From NCBI RefSeq assembly GCF_002259595.1, contig NZ_MWWU01000002.1, positions 806,001-870,000 on the forward strand: 64,000 bases of DNA, written 5' to 3'. The notes under the pieces are model-generated. The model ran no database searches and was not told the origin of the DNA. It saw only the letters and a list, made by a program, of their open reading frames with translations. The DNA is from Aeriscardovia aeriphila (lineage in GTDB: Bacteria; Actinomycetota; Actinomycetes; Actinomycetales; Bifidobacteriaceae). The position numbers and the translations under genes are program-made. Positions 60,969-64,000 of this stretch are shown in pieces. Within the stretch, counting starts at the first letter, position 1, and each line of letters starts with the position of its first letter.

Positions 60969-62851
60969 TCCACCGTCACCGACTTTGCCAAGTTACGAGG
61001 CTTATCAACGTCATTACCCTTCGCCTCAGCCATGTACATGGAGAAGAGCTGCAACGGGACGACGTCAACCAGCGGGCTCATCAAAGTCGGGCACGCAGGC
61101 CTGTAGAAAACGGTATCCGCATACTTTTCAGCATCCGGATCGCCTTCCTCAGCAACAGTAATCGTGTACGCGCCACGAGCCTTCACCTCTTCGATGTTGC
61201 TGATCACCTTAGAGTGCAGCACATTGCGGTTGCGAGCGCTCGGCACAATCACCACCACCGGAGTGCCTTCATCCACCAAAGCGATCGGGCCATGCTTGAG
61301 CTCGCCGGCTGCGAAACCTTCCGTGAAGGTGTAGGCAATCTCCTTGAGTTTCAGCGCGCCTTCCAAAGCCACCGGGTAGCCCACATGACGGCCGAGGAAG
61401 AGGAATGCCTTCGAATCGACGAGCTTGTGAGCCGTCTTCTTCACCACGTCAACGTCGTTGTCGAGAACCCACTGGATCTTCTGCGGCATCTGACGAAGAG
61501 AACGCAGAACCTCCTGGATTTCATCAGCAAACATAACGTTCTTGACCTGAGCCAAGTACAAGCCCACCAGGTAGGCGGCAGTAATCTGGGCGACGAAGGC
61601 CTTCGTCGAAGCGACAGCAACCTCAGGGCCAGCATGCGTATACAACACGGCATCCGACTCGCGAGGAATGGACGAACCCTGCGTGTTGCACAACGCCAGA
61701 ACCTTGCTGCCTTGCTCGCGAGCGTGACGAATAGCCATCAGCGTGTCCATGGTTTCGCCCGACTGGGAAATAGCAATCACCAGCGTGCGCGGCGTCAAAA
61801 TCGGGTCGCGATAACGGAACTCGTGAGCGAGCTCCACTTCCACAGGAATGCGCACCCAATGCTCGATGGCGTACTTGGCCACTAAACCAGCATAGGAAGC
61901 AGTACCGCAGGCAACGACGATGATCTTGTCGACGCTCTTGAGCTCCTCCACCGAAACGTGCAGCTCGTCAAGAGTGATGTGGCCTTGCAGGTCGAAGCGA
62001 CCCATCAGGGTTTCGGCAACAGCCTGAGGGTCCTCATGGATCTCCTTGTCCATGAAGCTTGGCCATCCGCCCTTTTCTGCAGCAGAAGCATCCCAGTCCA
62101 CGGTGAAATGCTGTGGCTCAACGCTGTTGCCGTCAAAATCGGTAATCTGAATGTCGCCACCTTCAATGCGCACGACTTCATCCTGACCCACCTCGATAGC
62201 CTTATTCGTATAAGCCACGAAAGCAGCCACATCAGAGCCCAGGAAGCTTTCGCCATCGCCTTCACCCACGACGAGTGGGGAATCATGACGAGCGCCGACA
62301 ACGACCTGAGGTTCACGCACGTCAACAGCGAGGAGGGTGAAAGTACCTTCCAGCATCTTGGCGGTACGGCGCATCGCCTCCATCAGGTTAGCTTTACCCT
62401 GCTCTTGCTCGACTTGGTTTGCCACCACACCGAGAAGCTTCGCCGCAACTTCAGTGTCCGTATCAGAAATGAAGTTTATACCTTTTGCTTGCAGGTCAAA
62501 CTTGAGCTTGTTGGCGTTTTCGATGATGCCATTGTGGATTACTGCCACACGGTTATCAGCGCTCAGATGAGGGTGGGCGTTCACATCGCTTGGCTCACCG
62601 TTGGTCGCCCAGCGCGTGTGACCAATGCCCACAGTTGCTTCTGGCAGTGGGTGACGCTCGAGTTCCTTCTCCAAGTTGGAGAGGCGACCAGCCTTCTTTT
62701 CGTAGGCGATATGGTGCATACCAGGAGCGACGAGAGCGACACCTGCAGAGTCATAACCGCGATATTCGAGCCTTCCTAAACCTTGAAGGCAGACTTCCAG
62801 CGGTTTGGTTGAAGCGGTCAGTGGACCAGAAAAACCAATAATTCCACACAT
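60965..62851 (-). CDS. glmS: Glutamine-fructose-6-phosphate aminotransferase
   Basis: 628 aa, first step of UDP-GlcNAc synthesis. The N-terminal nucleophile Cys2 (MCGIIGF) and GHTRWATNGEPS mark the glutaminase domain. Two SIS domains follow (ISQSGETMDTL, and GRHVGYPVALEGALKLKE), and it ends DKPRNLAKSVTVE. No ribozyme-like leader is evident upstream. It is coupled to nnrD by an ATGA overlap. Confidence 0.97.
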   Translation of the reverse strand: MCGIIGFSGPLTASTKPLEVCLQGLGRLEYRGYDSAGVALVAPGMHHIAYEKKAGRLSNLEKELERHPLPEATVGIGHTRWATNGEPSDVNAHPHLSADNRVAVIHNGIIENANKLKFDLQAKGINFISDTDTEVAAKLLGVVANQVEQEQGKANLMEAMRRTAKMLEGTFTLLAVDVREPQVVVGARHDSPLVVGEGDGESFLGSDVAAFVAYTNKAIEVGQDEVVRIEGGDIQITDFDGNSVEPQHFTVDWDASAAEKGGWPSFMDKEIHEDPQAVAETLMGRFDLQGHITLDELHVSVEELKSVDKIIVVACGTASYAGLVAKYAIEHWVRIPVEVELAHEFRYRDPILTPRTLVIAISQSGETMDTLMAIRHAREQGSKVLALCNTQGSSIPRESDAVLYTHAGPEVAVASTKAFVAQITAAYLVGLYLAQVKNVMFADEIQEVLRSLRQMPQKIQWVLDNDVDVVKKTAHKLVDSKAFLFLGRHVGYPVALEGALKLKEIAYTFTEGFAAGELKHGPIALVDEGTPVVVIVPSARNRNVLHSKVISNIEEVKARGAYTITVAEEGDPDAEKYADTVFYRPACPTLMSPLVDVVPLQLFSMYMAEAKGNDVDKPRNLAKSVTVE

Positions 62852-62937
62852 GGGCTCTAGTCTATCGGTAGGTCATGGCTTTTGCGTGAAGTTCAGCTGA
62901 TAATTGAGCTCGTGACGTACTGGCGGCTAGTGCGCGT

Positions 62938-62982
62938 CGCACTCCATCGAACCGCACTCCATCGAACCGCACTCCATCAAGC
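62938..62982. repeat. 15-bp tandem repeat between smpB and glmS
   Basis: CGCACTCCATCGAAC occurs twice in full (62938 and 62953) and once partially (62968). It is intergenic, just past the smpB stop on the minus strand. Confidence 0.8.
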
Positions 62983-63000
62983 TCGCGCCTCGTCCCAGCT

Positions 63001-63495
63001 TTACCTTCTGCCCGACCAGTCTCGCATGTTGCGCAACCTCAAAGCTCTTTGCATGGCACGCTTATCTTCCGCTTCCTTGAGCGCGGCTCGCTTGTCGTAT
63101 TCCTTCTTACCGCGTGCCAGAGCCACTTCCACTTTGACACGCCCGTCTTCGTTGAAATACAGGCTCAGCGGCACCAAAGCCTCACCCTTGGCTTCAACGG
63201 CACGTCCCCACTTGACCATTTGACGCTTGTGGAGCAACAGCTTCCTTTTACGCCTGGGCGCATGGTTGGTCCATGTTCCGTCCAAATACTCGGGAATATT
63301 GGCGTTTTCCAGCCACATTTCCCCGCGCTTGTCGACGGAGACGAAAGCTTGTGCGAGGGAGGCTCGCCCTTCCCTCAGGCTTTTCACCTCGGTGCCGGTC
63401 AGTGCAACGCCAGCTTCCAGCGTCTCTTCGATTTCGTAGTCGTGTCGCGCACGCTTGTTGGTGGCGATAGTCTTTTTATTGTCTTGTTTCTTCAT
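63001..63495 (-). CDS. smpB: SsrA-binding protein SmpB
   Basis: 164 aa, the tmRNA partner in ribosome rescue. Family features: [54 protein letters not shown], and a basic C-terminal tail. The ATG at 63495 follows AGGGGAA. No tmRNA gene is visible in the window. An exact dispersed word (63536-63545) lies 41 bp upstream in the leader. Confidence 0.96.
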   Translation of the reverse strand: MKKQDNKKTIATNKRARHDYEIEETLEAGVALTGTEVKSLREGRASLAQAFVSVDKRGEMWLENANIPEYLDGTWTNHAPRRKRKLLLHKRQMVKWGRAVEAKGEALVPLSLYFNEDGRVKVEVALARGKKEYDKRAALKEAEDKRAMQRALRLRNMRDWSGRR

Positions 63496-63582
63496 TTCCC
63501 CTGGTCGATCTTTCCTGAGGAGTTTGTATTTCTTGAGATTATCAGTTCTCTTACTCGCTGCTGTTGCTATTCTATCGCATGC

Positions 63583-63616
63583 AAAAAGGCTAAGCTTATT
63601 TCCCAAGCTTAGCCTT
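63583..63616 (-). terminator. Terminator after the CHAP-domain gene
   Basis: AAGGCTAAGCTT (63586-63597) pairs with AAGCTTAGCCTT (63605-63616), a 12-bp stem. On the minus strand TTTTTGC follows. Confidence 0.9.
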
Positions 63617-63643
63617 CTGCGCAAGAGTTGATGACAGCTACTC

Positions 63644-64000
63644 TCAGTGGATGAACCAGTGCCCTGGAGCGTACAGGGTGCGGTTGGAAATCACACCCAG
63701 ACCACGAGCATTGGATTCAGAGATGAGAATCCTATTGCCGTAAACTGCTTCGACGATGGCGACATGCCCATACACAGGATCAGCACCATCCTGGCCTGGA
63801 GCGAACACGATCACTGCACCCACGGATGGAGTTTGGTCAACACGATAACCATGAGCGCGTGCTGAATTCGCCCACTGTGCACCGTCACCAAAGTAGGAGC
63901 CTACTGGCAGACCGAGCTGGTGGCGACGAACATAAGCCCACCACGTGCACTGACCCCATGGATAAGCATTGCCGGAATCACCAGAGCTGAAACCAGGGTT
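63644..64000 (-). CDS. CHAP-domain peptidoglycan hydrolase, 5' part outside window
   Basis: The last 118 codons of a minus-strand gene that enters from the right edge. CHAP (cysteine, His-dependent amidohydrolase/peptidase) core: [14 protein letters not shown] with the catalytic Cys, [20 protein letters not shown] with the catalytic His, SESNARG, and APGHWFIH at the end. It cuts peptidoglycan cross-bridges or amide bonds outside the cell; any signal or coiled-coil region lies beyond the window. It ends at its own terminator before smpB. Confidence 0.88.
   Translation of the reverse strand, partial: NPGFSSGDSGNAYPWGQCTWWAYVRRHQLGLPVGSYFGDGAQWANSARAHGYRVDQTPSVGAVIVFAPGQDGADPVYGHVAIVEAVYGNRILISESNARGLGVISNRTLYAPGHWFIH

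Larger units (their letters stand above)
4164..63545. repeat. Dispersed word CTGATAATCT, 27 exact copies (DUS-like family)
   Basis: Exact copies in plus orientation start at 4380, 9608, 14548, 20234, 24513, 26019, 27966, 29267, 31801, 34103, 36173, 38385, 38667, 43836, 54719 and 60612. As AGATTATCAG they start at 4164, 9086, 33023, 34074, 39766, 41187, 42466, 52520, 55935, 60307 and 63536. Eight more keep TGATAATCT only: 8603, 12858, 15976, 20274, 33332, 46191, 53530 and 58173. The base before the word is a purine in 22 of 27, and the base before that is usually a pyrimidine. TGAG or GGAG often follows. Sixteen exact copies are inside genes and eleven between them. Confidence 0.95.

Noticed and set aside
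4164-63545. Dispersed word as a Chi or KOPS-type polar signal
   Set aside because: Orientation is mixed (16 versus 11) along the window and shows no strand bias. A small bias could only be seen genome-wide.
4164-63545. Dispersed word as a REP/BIME palindrome or a transposon-derived MITE
   Set aside because: Copies share only about 10-14 bases and no long flanks. Single copies are not palindromic beyond an inner GAT-N-ATC, and there are no terminal repeats.

Overview
The window comes from a high-GC Gram-positive chromosome, most likely Bifidobacteriaceae. The pointers are actinobacterial families (DUF3180, DUF3052, DUF3107, a UvrD2-like helicase, a Lon/YlbL-like membrane protease), a fused FolB-FolK, a long IleS behind a short translational T-box, and GH3 and GH127/GH146-type glycosidases. 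The genus cannot be fixed from sequence reading alone. Nearly all of it is ordinary chromosome: there is no prophage, insertion sequence, CRISPR array or replication origin.

Layout. 1-14.5 kb: a partial TesB thioesterase, then a long minus-strand block. It runs from an AI-2E-family exporter, a GT2 glycosyltransferase, a PBP4-type carboxypeptidase, tilS and hpt to a terminator, and then ftsH-folE-folP-folBK-DUF3180 plus an unknown gene (GTP to dihydropterin pathway next to the membrane protease). 14.6-22.6 kb: a second GT2 with a charged coiled-coil tail, galE, tRNA-Glu, a GH3 beta-glucosidase, a nucleoside hydrolase and an MFS transporter. 22.8-24.5 kb: tRNA-His, tRNA-Val and an AT-richer PASTA-domain membrane protein. 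24.5-36 kb: DUF3052, the Lon-like protease, a DUF2342 protein, DUF1304, an ABC exporter pair, uvrD2, an APH-like kinase, DUF3107, a PHP phosphoesterase and a VKOR-family protein. 36-45.6 kb: ileS with its T-box, a GH127-type arabinofuranosidase, an alpha/beta hydrolase, and xseA-xseB. 45.7-50.3 kb: a GT4 glycosyltransferase, a sialate O-acetylesterase, tRNA-Arg and a small gene-poor patch. 50.3-64 kb: dnaG-dgt-alr, a gluconokinase/type III pantothenate kinase fusion, a Zn/Mn-type binding lipoprotein, an RluA-type pseudouridine synthase, nnrD-glmS, smpB and a partial CHAP-domain protein.

The main unexplained signal is a short dispersed DNA word, CTGATAATCT, usually preceded by a pyrimidine and a purine and often followed by TGAG. 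I count 27 exact copies on the two strands, where about 0.1 is expected by chance. Eight more copies share the 9-mer TGATAATCT. Copies occur in both orientations and inside genes in all three reading frames, giving loop peptides such as DNLE, DYQ and IIS. They are over-represented between genes and just 3' of stop codons, and one inverted pair makes the rho-independent terminator after the DUF3107 gene. These are the hallmarks of the DNA uptake sequences of Neisseria and Pasteurellaceae. I know of no such system described in bifidobacteria. The uptake role is inference; the over-representation is read directly from the sequence.
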